Source of the DNA: Planctomycetaceae bacterium
Lineage (GTDB): Bacteria > Planctomycetota > Planctomycetia > Pirellulales > Pirellulaceae
Assembly: GCA_020638975.1 (NCBI GenBank)
Contig: JACKHN010000006.1
Span: 62,001 to 126,000 of the forward strand
DNA length: 64,000 bases
Reading direction: 5' to 3'
Below, piece after piece: positions 1 through 9,404 of this stretch; positions within the stretch are counted from its first letter, which is position 1, and the number at the start of each line of letters is the position of its first letter. A program made the position numbers and the translations under genes. The notes below the pieces were generated by a model, which worked only from the letters and a program-made list of their open reading frames with translations, did no database searches and was not told the DNA's origin.

Positions 1-305
1 ACCGTCTCGCACAATAACTCGCCCAATTCGCCATGCAATTCGTTCTCGTACGAACAGGCAGCCCCACGGGCCAGCGTGCGATCAACGGCTTCACGAACCC
101 TGGCATCGCCATGCCCTAGCAATGTTGCACCATGACTACAACACAGGTCGATATACTCACGACCATCCAGATCCCACAAGCGACAGCCCTCCGCCCGATC
201 GAAGAGCATCGCGTGGCCAACGGCTTGGTTTACGCGAGTTGATGACGACACCCCACCTGCCAACGAGTTACAAGCCCGTTTATATTGTTCAACGACGCGG
301 CTCAT
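1..305 (-). CDS. Class III aminotransferase, glutamate-1-semialdehyde aminomutase-like (N-terminal part)
   Basis: The minus strand is open from an ATG at 305 to the window edge, giving the first ~101 residues. They read as a PLP-dependent class III aminotransferase start: an ERAKK-like opening (EQYKRACNSLAGGVSS), then RAEGCRLWDLDGREYIDL and GATLLGHGDARVREAV, the order found in glutamate-1-semialdehyde 2,1-aminomutase and relatives. The PLP lysine and most of the fold lie outside the window, so substrate cannot be told; many planctomycete members are not HemL. It is divergent from the dehydrogenase at 454, with a perfect 54-bp palindrome between them. No frameshift is seen. Confidence 0.8.
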   Translation of the reverse strand, partial: MSRVVEQYKRACNSLAGGVSSSTRVNQAVGHAMLFDRAEGCRLWDLDGREYIDLCCSHGATLLGHGDARVREAVDRTLARGAACSYENELHGELGELLCET

Positions 306-325
306 GTCTGGTCTCCTATTTGCTT

Positions 326-379
326 GTTTAACCCAGTCGCATCGCGACGGACTTCCGTCGCGATGCGACTGGGTTAAAC
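326..379. repeat. Perfect 54-bp palindrome (26-bp arms, 2-nt loop)
   Basis: Positions 326-351 are exactly the reverse complement of 354-379, separated by CT. The arms begin GTTTAACCCAGTCGCATCG. It lies between two divergent genes and has no T-tract, so it is more likely a REP-like mobile palindrome than a terminator. The perfect arms suggest recent arrival. Confidence 0.9.
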
Positions 380-453
380 GAGTTGAAAATCGCAATGATG
401 AGCCGCCAGTATAAGCATTCAATCGATTCGCCTCATCCCAACGGAACGAACAA

Positions 454-1431
454 ATGAGCGATAAACCGAAAGTCTTCGTTACCCGAGAAATTCCCGCCGC
501 TGGATTAGAGAAGGTCGTTGCCGCCTGCAATGCAGACGTGTGGCCCGAGCATCTGCCGCCTTCGCGCGACGTGCTACTTCAGCGAATCGCCGGCTGCGAG
601 GGGATTCTATCGTTGCTGACGGAGAAAGTAGACGCCGAATTCATGGACGCCGCTGGGCCGCAGTTGAAGGTGATCAGCAACTTTGCCGTCGGTTTCAACA
701 ACATCGACATCGACGAAGCAACGCGACGCGGCATCCGTGTCGGCAACACGCCCGATGTCTTGACGGATGCAACGGCTGATATGGCCTTTGCGCTGTTGAT
801 CTCCGCGTCACGACGGATTGTCGAGAGCCAGGACTATATTCGTGCTGGCAAGTGGCAGACATGGGAGCCACTGGGACACATCGGCGTCGACCTGATCGGA
901 CGAACGATTGGCATCGTCGGCATGGGGCGAATTGGTTCTGCAATGGCCAAACGTTGCCACGGCGGATTCGGTATGAAGGTGCTCTATCACGACAAATATC
1001 GCAATGAAGCTGCCGAGAAGGAACTTGGTGCTGAACAAGTCGATATCGACAGGTTGTTGAAAGAGTCTGATTTCGTTTCGGTCCACACCGATTTGAACGA
1101 AACGACCAAGAGCATGTTCAACGCTGCGGCATTCCGGAAAATGAAGAAGACAGCGGTTTTTATTAACAGCGCTCGCGGACCGATTCACAATCAAAAGGAT
1201 CTGCACGACGCCCTGAAGAACGGCGAGATCTTTGCCGCTGGCTTGGACGTGACGGACCCAGAGCCAATTCCCATGGACGACCCGCTTCTAACGTTGTCGA
1301 ATTGCGTGATTGCACCGCATATCGCCAGCGCGACGGTTTCCAGTCGCAACGGCATGGCCGAGATCGCAGCCGATAATTTGATCGCTGGCTTGAAAGGCGA
1401 ACCGCTACGATGCTGGGTGAATCGCAAGTAG
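454..1431 (+). CDS. D-isomer-specific 2-hydroxyacid dehydrogenase (glyoxylate/hydroxypyruvate reductase-like)
   Basis: 325-residue NAD(P)H-dependent 2-hydroxyacid dehydrogenase, the usual length for cytosolic glyoxylate/hydroxypyruvate (glycerate) reductases. The Rossmann motif GMGRIG is at residues 156-161. The catalytic triad of the family is visible: Arg241 in NSARG, Glu270 in DVTDPEP and His289 in PHIAS. The substrate-loop region SNFAVGFNNID (residues 75-85) also fits GyaR-type enzymes. Such enzymes reduce glyoxylate or hydroxypyruvate to glycolate or D-glycerate. The ATG at 454 is the natural start. glnE follows 70 bp downstream on the same strand, but no functional link is evident. The exact substrate is inferred from overall resemblance only. 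Confidence 0.88.
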   Translation: MSDKPKVFVTREIPAAGLEKVVAACNADVWPEHLPPSRDVLLQRIAGCEGILSLLTEKVDAEFMDAAGPQLKVISNFAVGFNNIDIDEATRRGIRVGNTPDVLTDATADMAFALLISASRRIVESQDYIRAGKWQTWEPLGHIGVDLIGRTIGIVGMGRIGSAMAKRCHGGFGMKVLYHDKYRNEAAEKELGAEQVDIDRLLKESDFVSVHTDLNETTKSMFNAAAFRKMKKTAVFINSARGPIHNQKDLHDALKNGEIFAAGLDVTDPEPIPMDDPLLTLSNCVIAPHIASATVSSRNGMAEIAADNLIAGLKGEPLRCWVNRK

Positions 1432-1500
1432 AATTGGTGATCGGCTGTCAGCTTTTTCATTCTGGCTGATCGCTGAAAGCTGATCGCTGAAAGCTCCACC

Positions 1501-4500
1501 ATGCAAGTCGAGTCCGTCGTCGAATACCTGGACAGCCCCGCTAAGTCGCGAGACTGGCTGCGCTCCCTTGGTATTGAGAACGTGCAGCGTGCACACGGCA
1601 ACCTGGTTGCGATGGCCGATGCTGGCGTGACTCTCGACTTATTGGCGATCGTTTGGGAACAACTCGGCGAGCACCTGCCCGGCGTTAGCCATCCGGACAC
1701 CGTTTTGAACTCCCTTGAACGTTTCGTGTCGGCGTCGCGCAGCCCCTTGGCCCTCGCTTCTCTGTTCGACCGCGATCGCGAAGCATTGCCCGCCTTGCTA
1801 CAGATTCTGTCCGCAAGTCAGTACTTAAGTGACCTGCTGATTCGTGATCCCGAAAGCTACGACCTACTTCGATTGACCGAAGGCCAGCCCGTCTCACGCG
1901 AGATTCTGGTCGGCGAGCTTTGCGGTGAAGTCGAACTGCTGAGCAGCGAAGCATCGGTGATGGCAGCACTCCGTCGATTCAAGCACCGCGAGACGTTGCG
2001 AATTGCTTACGGCGACATCATTCGCAAGCAGAGGATCGAAACCGTCACGCGACAGATCTCCTTTCTCGCCGACTCGACCTGTGAAGCTGCGTTGCAAGCG
2101 GCATTGCGAAGCGGCGAAGCGAAACGCGGTGTCCCTCGGTTAGCTAACGGCGAACGAGCCCGTTGCGTCGTGCTAGCTCTCGGCAAGCTCGGCGGCATCG
2201 AGCTGAATTACTCCAGCGACATCGATCTGGTGTTTTTGTACGAGGGGGACGGAAAGACAGACGGCGAACATTCCGTAAGCAATCAAGAATTCTTTGAACG
2301 ACTCGTACGAAGCATTACCAAACTGCTGAGCGAGTCGACGGAACTAGGCACGGTTTACCGAGTCGACCTGCGACTGCGACCTGAAGGTAGCCAGGGTCCA
2401 CTTGCGACGAGCATCGCGACCGCGTTGCGTTATTACGATGGGAAAGGACGAACCTGGGAGCGACAAGCTTTTGTAAAAGCCCGGCCCGTCGCTGGCGACT
2501 TGGAGTTGGGGAAATTGTTCCTCGCAAGACTTGAACCATGGATCTACCGACGCTATCTGGCACGTGCGGATATTACGGGTATCAAGGCGCTAAAGCGACG
2601 CATCGAACAACGTTCGCGGCGGGAGGGAACGGACGCGCGGAACGTTAAGACGGGCGCGGGCGGCATTCGTGATATTGAGTTTGTGATTCAATTCTTGCAA
2701 TTGCTGAATGGTGGAGACTTGCCCGAGATTCGCGTTGGCAACACCTTAGACGCGATAGGTGGCTTAGAGCAAGCTGGCTGTCTGACGATGCAAGAACGCA
2801 CGCTCCTTGAACAGAACTACGAGTTCCTTCGCAACGTCGAGCATCGATTGCAGATCATGTTCGATTTGCAGACCCACTCGCTGCCGGATTCCGAAGCCGA
2901 GATGAGGCGACTCGCGATTCGCATGGGGTATACCGACACGACCGCGTTGCCAGCGTTAGCGCAGTTCCAACAAGACTTGTCGACCAAGACCGAGCTCAAC
3001 CGAAAGATTCTGGATCACTTGTTGCACGACGCCTTTGGTGAAGACAGCGACAGCGATCCGGAAACCGATCTCGTATTGGACCCCTCGCCGCCCGAACAAA
3101 CTATTCGTGAAGTTCTCGGAAGGTACGGATTTGCCGACGTGGTCGAGGCGCATGAGATCCTGAGCGAATTGGCAACCGAAAAGATTTCCTTTCTGTCAAC
3201 GCGCCGCTGTCGTCATTTCCTGGCATCGATCGCTCCACGACTGCTCAAAGCGATCGCGGCGACTCCTGATCCGGATGCGACACTTGTTAATCTGAGCAAG
3301 GTCAGCGATTCGCTGGGCGGCAAGGGGGTGCTGTGGGAATTGTTCAGCTTTAATCCACCGTCGCTACGACTGTATGTCCAGTTGTGTGCTTCGAGTTCTT
3401 ACTTGTCGGATCTGTTAACCAGCAATCCAGGCATGATTGACGAGTTAATGGATTCGCTGGTATTAGATCGTCTGCCGACTTTCGGTTCACTCACGGCGAC
3501 ACTTAAAGATCTTAGTCGTGGTGCGATGGATGTCGAACCGATTCTCCAAAGCTTCAAACACTCGCAGCATCTCCGTGTCGGCGTGCGAGACATCTTGAAT
3601 CGCGACGACATTCAAGCGACCCATCGGGCGCTGGCCGACATTGCGGAGGTGTGCCTTGCCGAGATCACTCGCCGCGAGTACGCACAGCTCGTGGCCAAGT
3701 ACGGAGAACCGACGATTCGCGGCGGCGAACATGCCGGTGAGACGTGTTCGCTGGTTTTGCTGGCGTTGGGAAAACTCGGCGGGCGGGAGCCGAACTATCA
3801 CAGCGATCTGGATCTTGTCTTTCTGTACGAAGCCGAAGGGATGACGAAGGCGATTTACCCGTCACGGCGCGACAAGACGACGACGAACCAACACTTCTTC
3901 AGCCAGTTAGCGCAACGCATTATCAAAGTCGTCACACAGTTAGGTCCGCACGGTCGCTTGTACGAACTTGACCCTCGGCTCCGACCGACTGGCAAGAGCG
4001 GCAGTCTGGCGGTATCGCTCGGCGAGTTCGCTCGCTACTTTGAATCGGGGCAGGCACAGCTGTGGGAACGCCAATCGCTGTGCAAAGCGCGAACGGTATT
4101 CGGCAATGAACGTGGGGCTTCCAGCGCGATGCAGTTGGTTCGTCGCTGTATCGTCGAGCCGCCGTGGAGCGTTGGAAACGTCGAACAGATTCGCGTCATG
4201 CGGCATAAGTTACAAGAGACCGCCTCGCCAAGGAACCTGAAACGCGGACCGGGCGGAACCGTCGACATCGAGTTTATTGTGCAAATGACTCAGTTGCGAT
4301 ACGGCGCAAAGTCGCCCGACGTTTTAGTGCCGGGGACGCTCGACGCGATTACAGCGTTACGAGACCATAACTACTTGCCAGACGAGTTCGCGGACTACCT
4401 GAGCAAATCGTATCGTTTCCTCCGAAGTGTCGAATCCGGTCTTCGATTGATGAATACGACCGCTCGACACGATTTGCCGCGAGACGAGCACGAACTTGAA

Positions 4501-4614
4501 AAGCTTGCCTATCTTCTGGAGTACGAAAGTGCCCGCGCGCTGCTCGACGATTGCCGCGAGTATACGCGTGAGAATCGGAAGCGGTTTAAACGCGTGTTTA
4601 GCGAGATGCTGTAG
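1501..4614 (+). CDS. glnE: Bifunctional glutamine synthetase adenylyltransferase/deadenylase
   Basis: 1037 residues, somewhat longer than the ~950 of enterobacterial GlnE. It contains two homologous nucleotidyltransferase halves. The first has KLGGIELNYSSDIDLVFLYE near residues 228-250 and the second KLGGREPNYHSDLDLVFLYE near 757-780; both keep the (S)D-x-D metal-binding pair. Each half is followed by a helical GlnD_UR_UTase-like segment with GGIRDIEFVIQ or GGTVDIEFIVQ. The protein adenylylates and deadenylylates glutamine synthetase, tuning nitrogen assimilation with a PII protein. No glnA or glnB is in the window. The ATG at 1501 follows the dehydrogenase gene by 70 bp. Reading frame intact throughout. 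Confidence 0.95.
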   Translation: MQVESVVEYLDSPAKSRDWLRSLGIENVQRAHGNLVAMADAGVTLDLLAIVWEQLGEHLPGVSHPDTVLNSLERFVSASRSPLALASLFDRDREALPALLQILSASQYLSDLLIRDPESYDLLRLTEGQPVSREILVGELCGEVELLSSEASVMAALRRFKHRETLRIAYGDIIRKQRIETVTRQISFLADSTCEAALQAALRSGEAKRGVPRLANGERARCVVLALGKLGGIELNYSSDIDLVFLYEGDGKTDGEHSVSNQEFFERLVRSITKLLSESTELGTVYRVDLRLRPEGSQGPLATSIATALRYYDGKGRTWERQAFVKARPVAGDLELGKLFLARLEPWIYRRYLARADITGIKALKRRIEQRSRREGTDARNVKTGAGGIRDIEFVIQFLQLLNGGDLPEIRVGNTLDAIGGLEQAGCLTMQERTLLEQNYEFLRNVEHRLQIMFDLQTHSLPDSEAEMRRLAIRMGYTDTTALPALAQFQQDLSTKTELNRKILDHLLHDAFGEDSDSDPETDLVLDPSPPEQTIREVLGRYGFADVVEAHEILSELATEKISFLSTRRCRHFLASIAPRLLKAIAATPDPDATLVNLSKVSDSLGGKGVLWELFSFNPPSLRLYVQLCASSSYLSDLLTSNPGMIDELMDSLVLDRLPTFGSLTATLKDLSRGAMDVEPILQSFKHSQHLRVGVRDILNRDDIQATHRALADIAEVCLAEITRREYAQLVAKYGEPTIRGGEHAGETCSLVLLALGKLGGREPNYHSDLDLVFLYEAEGMTKAIYPSRRDKTTTNQHFFSQLAQRIIKVVTQLGPHGRLYELDPRLRPTGKSGSLAVSLGEFARYFESGQAQLWERQSLCKARTVFGNERGASSAMQLVRRCIVEPPWSVGNVEQIRVMRHKLQETASPRNLKRGPGGTVDIEFIVQMTQLRYGAKSPDVLVPGTLDAITALRDHNYLPDEFADYLSKSYRFLRSVESGLRLMNTTARHDLPRDEHELEKLAYLLEYESARALLDDCREYTRENRKRFKRVFSEML

Positions 4615-5153
4615 CCCGCCTCGCTGGGCAAACAGTGTAAAGCCGTTGTCCACGATCTGACTTTCGATCACAGTTGGTGACAACCGAGTAATATGATCTG
4701 GCGGCGGCAAAGTTCGAGCAAGCGATTCAGGAAGGCGCGAAGCAAGTCCTGGCTGATTAATGGAACCTGAAAGCACAAGGATTCCGAAAGAATCGCCGGG
4801 TTGAAGCAAACATTCCGCTCGGTCGCCCTGCTACTGTTGTGTTTCAGCTTGATTTAAAGATTAGCCGTGTGGGCGTTAGCCGCGGTTCCCTCGTAACAAC
4901 CGGGGCTAACGCCCAAACGGCTAATGTCTACAACCCTAATTGCTAGCAGTGACCAAGCACCAGTCACCGATGAAACGATTTCCAGCATCGCGGCAATGCA
5001 CAAAAACTTGGCCCGCTGGTCGATCAGACGGTGAAGCTGGATGAGGAGCCAAAAGCACTCGCCGCCCAAGCAGATAAACTCCCAGGCGAGAACAAGAGCG
5101 GGTTCCATTGACAACGCATCCTTATAGCATCGGTTGACATCGAGGTGGAGTCT
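4615..5153. other. Non-coding stretch downstream of glnE
   Basis: No convincing gene is seen. Short open stretches on both strands lack recognisable motifs or starts. The segment contains the inverted repeat at 4860-4925. With the HEAT remnant just downstream it looks like decayed coding DNA between glnE and the sulfatase. Confidence 0.4.
4860..4925. repeat. Dispersed imperfect palindrome, family shared with 16700-16775
   Basis: Left arm ATTAGCCGTGTGGGCGTTAG and right arm CTAACGCCCAAACGGCTAAT form a long hairpin around a short spacer. The same sequence with a longer spacer occurs at 16700-16775, so this is a repeat family rather than a local terminator. There is no T-tract. Confidence 0.85.
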
Positions 5154-5458
5154 ATGAAGTTTGTCCTGTCGACGCTGAGCGTTGCGTCGGCGTGTGTGTT
5201 CTTCGCCGTGCTCGCCGGTGCCGATGAATAAAATCGTCCCACCCCACCACGGCAGACCGGAGGGCGTTGTTGCGCGGCGCACGGGATGCGTCTGCCAAGG
5301 TTCGTTCCGAGGCCACCCGGCAAATTTCACCGTTCGATGATCCGCGTACGACTCCGGCGTTAATCGCAGTTTTGCAAGACGACGATAGCTTCGAGTGTTT
5401 CACGGCGTCTTACGGTCTATCTCGAAATGGCACTACCGAGAGCCCACCGAGCAGGTAG
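5154..5458 (+). pseudogene. Remnant of a secreted HEAT-repeat protein
   Basis: An ATG at 5154, preceded by GAGGTGGAG, opens a 25-residue signal-peptide-like peptide (MKFVLSTLSVASACVFF then AVLAGADE) that stops at 5229. From about 5270, in another frame, the text reads RDASAKVRSEATRQISPF and then TTPALIAVLQDDDS, typical of a HEAT/PBS-lyase repeat. The signal peptide and the repeat are therefore in different frames and truncated. I infer a decayed exported HEAT-repeat protein. The evidence is short; coincidence is not excluded. Confidence 0.45.
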
Positions 5459-5637
5459 TCGACTCGGCGTTCGTTCAGCCAGGGGACTGGGACGATTTCT
5501 GCCAGCACGAGGTAGATTCGCAGATTGCCTCTGGAGGCTTGTCTCAAGGCGAGTAAACTCGACAATACGAGTTCGCCACACACGAACGTGAGCCAGTATC
5601 CCACTGAAACTACTTCACCAACGCGAGGATTAGCAAC

Positions 5638-7239
5638 TTGAAAACCCACGCCCTCAATCAATCGCGAAGAGCGCTGACCGGGCTCGGCATCGCCGCATTC
5701 ACGATACTGTTGCTGCTGAGCCTTTCGCTTCAATCGACAACCGCCGCAGACAAACGACCGAACATCTTGTTTATCATCGTCGACGATCAGTCACCGTTCG
5801 ATCTAAAGGTCTACAACCCTGATTCGACGTTGGAGACGCCGAATATCGACCGCATTGCTGCCCAGGGGATGGTCTTTGACAGCGCTCATCACATGGGAGC
5901 TTGGGTTGGTGCGGTATGCACATCGTCGCGTCATATGATCATGTCCGGACGAACTGTTTGGCATATCCCGGACCGCGGCGGCAGAACGAACAACCCAAAC
6001 GTCTCGGATCCCAAGTTGGTTCCACCGGACTTGGTCCAGAACACGATGGCGGCAGTCTTCAACCGCGCCGGTTACGAAACGATGCGAACTTGCAAGAAAG
6101 GCAACAGCTACGACGGTGCGAACCAACAGTTCACCGTCGTTCATGATGCAACCAAGCGTGGCGATACAGCGGAAACGGGAAGCGCATGGCACGCCGAGCG
6201 AGTGCTTGAGTATCTCGCGTCTCGCGAACAGGCTAAAGACACTGATCCCTTCCTGATTTACTTTGGCTTCTCCCACCCGCACGACACGCGCGATGGTACG
6301 CCCGAATTACTCGCCAAGTACGGAGCGACGAACCACACCGACAAATCGTCGCTGCCACCTGCAAACCCAAAGCAGCCAAAGTTGCCCGTCAATTATCTTC
6401 CTGAACACCCATTTCATCACGGCCAGCCAGGGCTACGTGATGAAGTCGCCGTGAGCGGCGTCTGGGAGCGACGCGACGAACGCACAATTCGCAATGAGAT
6501 TGGACGGCAGTACGCCTGCAGCGAGAATATCGACATCCAAATCGGTCGCGTATTGGATAAGCTTGAAGCGATGGGCGAACTCGACAACACCTACGTGTTC
6601 TATACGTCGGATCACGGCATGGCGATCGGGCGGCATGGCTTGCAGGGCAAGCAGAATTTGTACGAGCACACGTGGCGTGTGCCGATGATCGTCAAAGGCC
6701 CAGGCATCGCAGCCGGTACACGCAATCCGGGCAACATCTACCTTCTCGATACGTTGTCGACGATGTGCGATTTGACGGGAGTCGAGAAACCGGCAACGTC
6801 CGAGGGGCTCAGCTTTAAGCCCGTCCTTGAAGGTAAACAGCAAGTAGTTCGCGACACGCTGTACGGAGTCTACTGCGGCGGCACGAAACCCGGCATGCGT
6901 TGCGTGAAGCAGGGCGATTGGAAGTTGGTTAAGTTCGACGTGATGGACGGGCAGGTCCGCGAGACTCAGCTTTTCAACTTGGCCGAAAATCCGCACGAAT
7001 TCATTGATCAGCACCGCGACCCCCACGTCATGTCACTCACTTCCGCCAAGCCCACGATCGAACAAACGAATCTAGCCAACGATCCTCGCTACGCCGACAA
7101 ACTCGCCGAGATGGAAGCGTTGTTGCTTGCCGAGATGCGACGACTCGACGATCCCTATCGATTGTGGAATCAACCGGACGATGACTTGAAGCGACAGCAA
7201 GACTCCGTCTCTCCAGTGAAGAAACGTCGCAAGAAGTAA
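5638..7239 (+). CDS. Secreted sulfatase (S1 family)
   Basis: 533-residue arylsulfatase-type hydrolase removing sulfate esters, probably from sulfated polysaccharides outside the cytoplasm. A TTG at 5638 is used because no ATG precedes the signal peptide (hydrophobic run about residues 15-35, cleavage near TTAADK). The metal-binding NILFIIVDD follows at 42-50. The formylglycine site is CTSSR at 94-98, a serine-type CxSxR variant of CxPSR, so Cys94 should be converted by a maturase not seen in this window. A further metal site is in YTSDHG near residue 323. The C-terminus is basic (KKRRKK). One of three sulfatases in the window. Confidence 0.9.
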   Translation: MKTHALNQSRRALTGLGIAAFTILLLLSLSLQSTTAADKRPNILFIIVDDQSPFDLKVYNPDSTLETPNIDRIAAQGMVFDSAHHMGAWVGAVCTSSRHMIMSGRTVWHIPDRGGRTNNPNVSDPKLVPPDLVQNTMAAVFNRAGYETMRTCKKGNSYDGANQQFTVVHDATKRGDTAETGSAWHAERVLEYLASREQAKDTDPFLIYFGFSHPHDTRDGTPELLAKYGATNHTDKSSLPPANPKQPKLPVNYLPEHPFHHGQPGLRDEVAVSGVWERRDERTIRNEIGRQYACSENIDIQIGRVLDKLEAMGELDNTYVFYTSDHGMAIGRHGLQGKQNLYEHTWRVPMIVKGPGIAAGTRNPGNIYLLDTLSTMCDLTGVEKPATSEGLSFKPVLEGKQQVVRDTLYGVYCGGTKPGMRCVKQGDWKLVKFDVMDGQVRETQLFNLAENPHEFIDQHRDPHVMSLTSAKPTIEQTNLANDPRYADKLAEMEALLLAEMRRLDDPYRLWNQPDDDLKRQQDSVSPVKKRRKK

Positions 7240-7333
7240 AGACTTTGCCAGCGCGACCGATACTTGCTTGGTCATCCGACGCTCGAATGCAAACGCCACG
7301 GACGCGGCAACCAGCACCGCCCCTCGAACATTT

Positions 7334-8269
7334 TCAAACTGCGACTCGACTGTGATGCAGGCAAAGATCGACTAGTTCAGCAATTTTCGCTTCGCCTACA
7401 CACATGACGGTGTCCGCCCCACCCCAGTAGATCTTTACCGTTCCATCAGGCTCGGGGACTGCACCGCAACTGAAGACCACATTGTGGACATAGCCTGTGA
7501 TTTCCCAAGAGTCTTCGGGTTGCAGAATCCAGGAGTCGCCAACCCCGATGATTTTCGCCGGATCGTGCAAATCATGCAGCGCCACGCCCAATCGATAGAC
7601 CGAACCGTCCATCGTTTGGAAGACTCCGTGGTAGATGGAAAGCCAGCCTTGCTCCGTCTTGATTGGTGGCGCTCCCGGACCAATCTTCATTTCATCCCAG
7701 TGGTATGGGACCGGCTTCATGACAAGTTGCGACTCGCCCCAGAAACGCAGGTCGGGCGAGAAGGTAATCCAAATCGACCAAGGCGAAATCTCCGAATGCG
7801 GACGGTCGAGGCGGGCATAGAGTCCATTGAACTTCTCTGGGAAGATCACGGTGTTGCGATAATCCGCTTGAGTGATCAGTGAGACTCGCTCGATCTGATT
7901 GAAGTCTTTGGTCTTGGCGAGCGCAATCCGCACACCGTTGCGTGAATAAGCACTGTAAGTAATGAGATACTCGTCTTCCACCTTCGTGATGCGAGGATCC
8001 TCGACGCCGAATTCTTCGTAAGCGGCGAACAGGCCAGTCTGTGCTGGCGTGAGAAAAGGTTCTGGATCGGACTTGAAGCGGAAGCCATCCGAACTGCGTG
8101 CCAATCCGATGATCGACCTTCCCGTTCGTAGGTGCGACCGAAAGAGCATGATGTATTCGTCGCCGTATTTAACCACAGCCGCATTGTGAACAGTTTCGAC
8201 AGGGTACGGGATATCAGCCTTCGTAAGGATTGGATTCCCGGAGTATCGCTTGACGATTTCGTGCGTCAT
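7334..8269 (-). CDS. GH130 glycoside phosphorylase/hydrolase (short form)
   Basis: 311-residue five-bladed propeller enzyme of family GH130, whose members phosphorolyse or hydrolyse beta-mannosides such as mannooligosaccharides. The opening RYSGNPILTKADIPYP and the motif GVEDPRIT (residues 89-96, with the presumed general-acid Asp91) are family signatures. The ending YVHNVVFSCGAV is shared with the longer GH130 protein at 9405. It is the last gene of a six-gene minus-strand cluster with two glycosyltransferases, so it probably acts on the product of those enzymes. Phosphorylase versus hydrolase cannot be decided by eye. The ATG at 8269 lies 56 bp after the upstream stop. Confidence 0.88.
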   Translation of the reverse strand: MTHEIVKRYSGNPILTKADIPYPVETVHNAAVVKYGDEYIMLFRSHLRTGRSIIGLARSSDGFRFKSDPEPFLTPAQTGLFAAYEEFGVEDPRITKVEDEYLITYSAYSRNGVRIALAKTKDFNQIERVSLITQADYRNTVIFPEKFNGLYARLDRPHSEISPWSIWITFSPDLRFWGESQLVMKPVPYHWDEMKIGPGAPPIKTEQGWLSIYHGVFQTMDGSVYRLGVALHDLHDPAKIIGVGDSWILQPEDSWEITGYVHNVVFSCGAVPEPDGTVKIYWGGADTVMCVGEAKIAELVDLCLHHSRVAV

Positions 8270-8325
8270 GATCGCTTATTCGTTTCCAAGTCGATGACCT
8301 TTCAATGGAATTTCGCGGAGGTAGT

Positions 8326-9399
8326 CTAGCGTTCACTGAACCTTTGATGCGTCGCCCGTCTTGATCGTTTCTTTGTTCGTCGGTCAAAGATCATCTCGTA
8401 GACTCGCTCATATGCAGCCACCATCGTCTCGACGGAGAAACGTCTCACAACGTGTTCACAGCAAGCAACGCGGTCGATCTCGGCAACGCGGCGCAGAGCC
8501 TGCACTGCTTCGTTGACGTTGTTGACCAGAAAGCCGGTCTCGCCGTCTTCGATCACTTCACGACAGGAACCAAGGTCCATGGCGACGACAGGTACACCCG
8601 CAGCATTCGCCTCGGCCAAGACAAGTCCGAATCGCTCGGGGATGGTGTTCAAGTGCAGCAGTGCTCGCGCCCGGGAAAACAGGGCGTTCTTACCTGCTAC
8701 GTCCACCGATCCGATGTAGCTGATTAGTGGGTTGTGAAGATGCGGCTCGACTTTGTCGCGGAAGTACATCTGGTCTTGAATGATGCCCGCAATCACGAGC
8801 GGACAACGACTTTGAAGCGACACTTCAATCGCCAGGTGCACACCTTTGTCGGGGTGAATCCGGCCAAGAAAGATCAGTTCTTCGCCATGCGATTCTTGAA
8901 GTGGGTACAAGGAAAGATCGATCCCGTTGTACACGGTCCCCAAATAGTTCAGTCCAGGCGCTCTATCGGAGTCGCTAATAGAAACAAAATTTCCGTCGCG
9001 ATACTTGTCATAAACGGGCATGATCTGCGGGGACGAGAATCCGTGAATTGTGGTCAGAACGGGTGTGTTTACCAGTCGAGTGTATGTCAATGCCATGAAG
9101 TCGTAGTGACTATGAATCAAGTCGAACTCCTCAGCGCGCTCGAACGCTGAGGAGATGTGAAGGTATTCTGCAACTTTTGGATCGATCGAAGGATCTTCTT
9201 CGTACCCGTGATCGATCACCGCCTCTAGGTGAGCGGCGGTCACCGAGTCGCCCGTGGCAAAAAGTGTCACATCCCAACCGCGTGCAACAAGTCCCTCGGC
9301 AATGTTGCTGGCGACCGTCTCCCAAGCACCGTACCGGCGAGGAGGAGTTCGCCACGCGATCGGCGACAATACCGCAATTCTCTTCTTGGCACTCACCAT
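8326..9399 (-). CDS. GT4 family glycosyltransferase
   Basis: 357 residues from the ATG at 9399 (MVSAKKRIAVLSPIAWRTPP). The open frame extends upstream, but that part lies inside the preceding GH130 gene. The N-terminal half has the GT-B start RRYGAWETVASNIAEGL. The C-terminal half has LIFLGRIHPDKGVHLAIE and the nucleotide-sugar-binding PERFGLVLAEANAAGVPVVA, the EX7E pattern of retaining GT4 enzymes. The predicted role is transfer of a hexose from an NDP-sugar (often GDP-mannose in this family). It starts 5 bp after the stop of the long GH130 gene, so the two are almost certainly co-transcribed. Donor and acceptor unknown. Confidence 0.88.
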   Translation of the reverse strand: MVSAKKRIAVLSPIAWRTPPRRYGAWETVASNIAEGLVARGWDVTLFATGDSVTAAHLEAVIDHGYEEDPSIDPKVAEYLHISSAFERAEEFDLIHSHYDFMALTYTRLVNTPVLTTIHGFSSPQIMPVYDKYRDGNFVSISDSDRAPGLNYLGTVYNGIDLSLYPLQESHGEELIFLGRIHPDKGVHLAIEVSLQSRCPLVIAGIIQDQMYFRDKVEPHLHNPLISYIGSVDVAGKNALFSRARALLHLNTIPERFGLVLAEANAAGVPVVAMDLGSCREVIEDGETGFLVNNVNEAVQALRRVAEIDRVACCEHVVRRFSVETMVAAYERVYEMIFDRRTKKRSRRATHQRFSER

Positions 9400-9404
9400 C
9401 GCGT

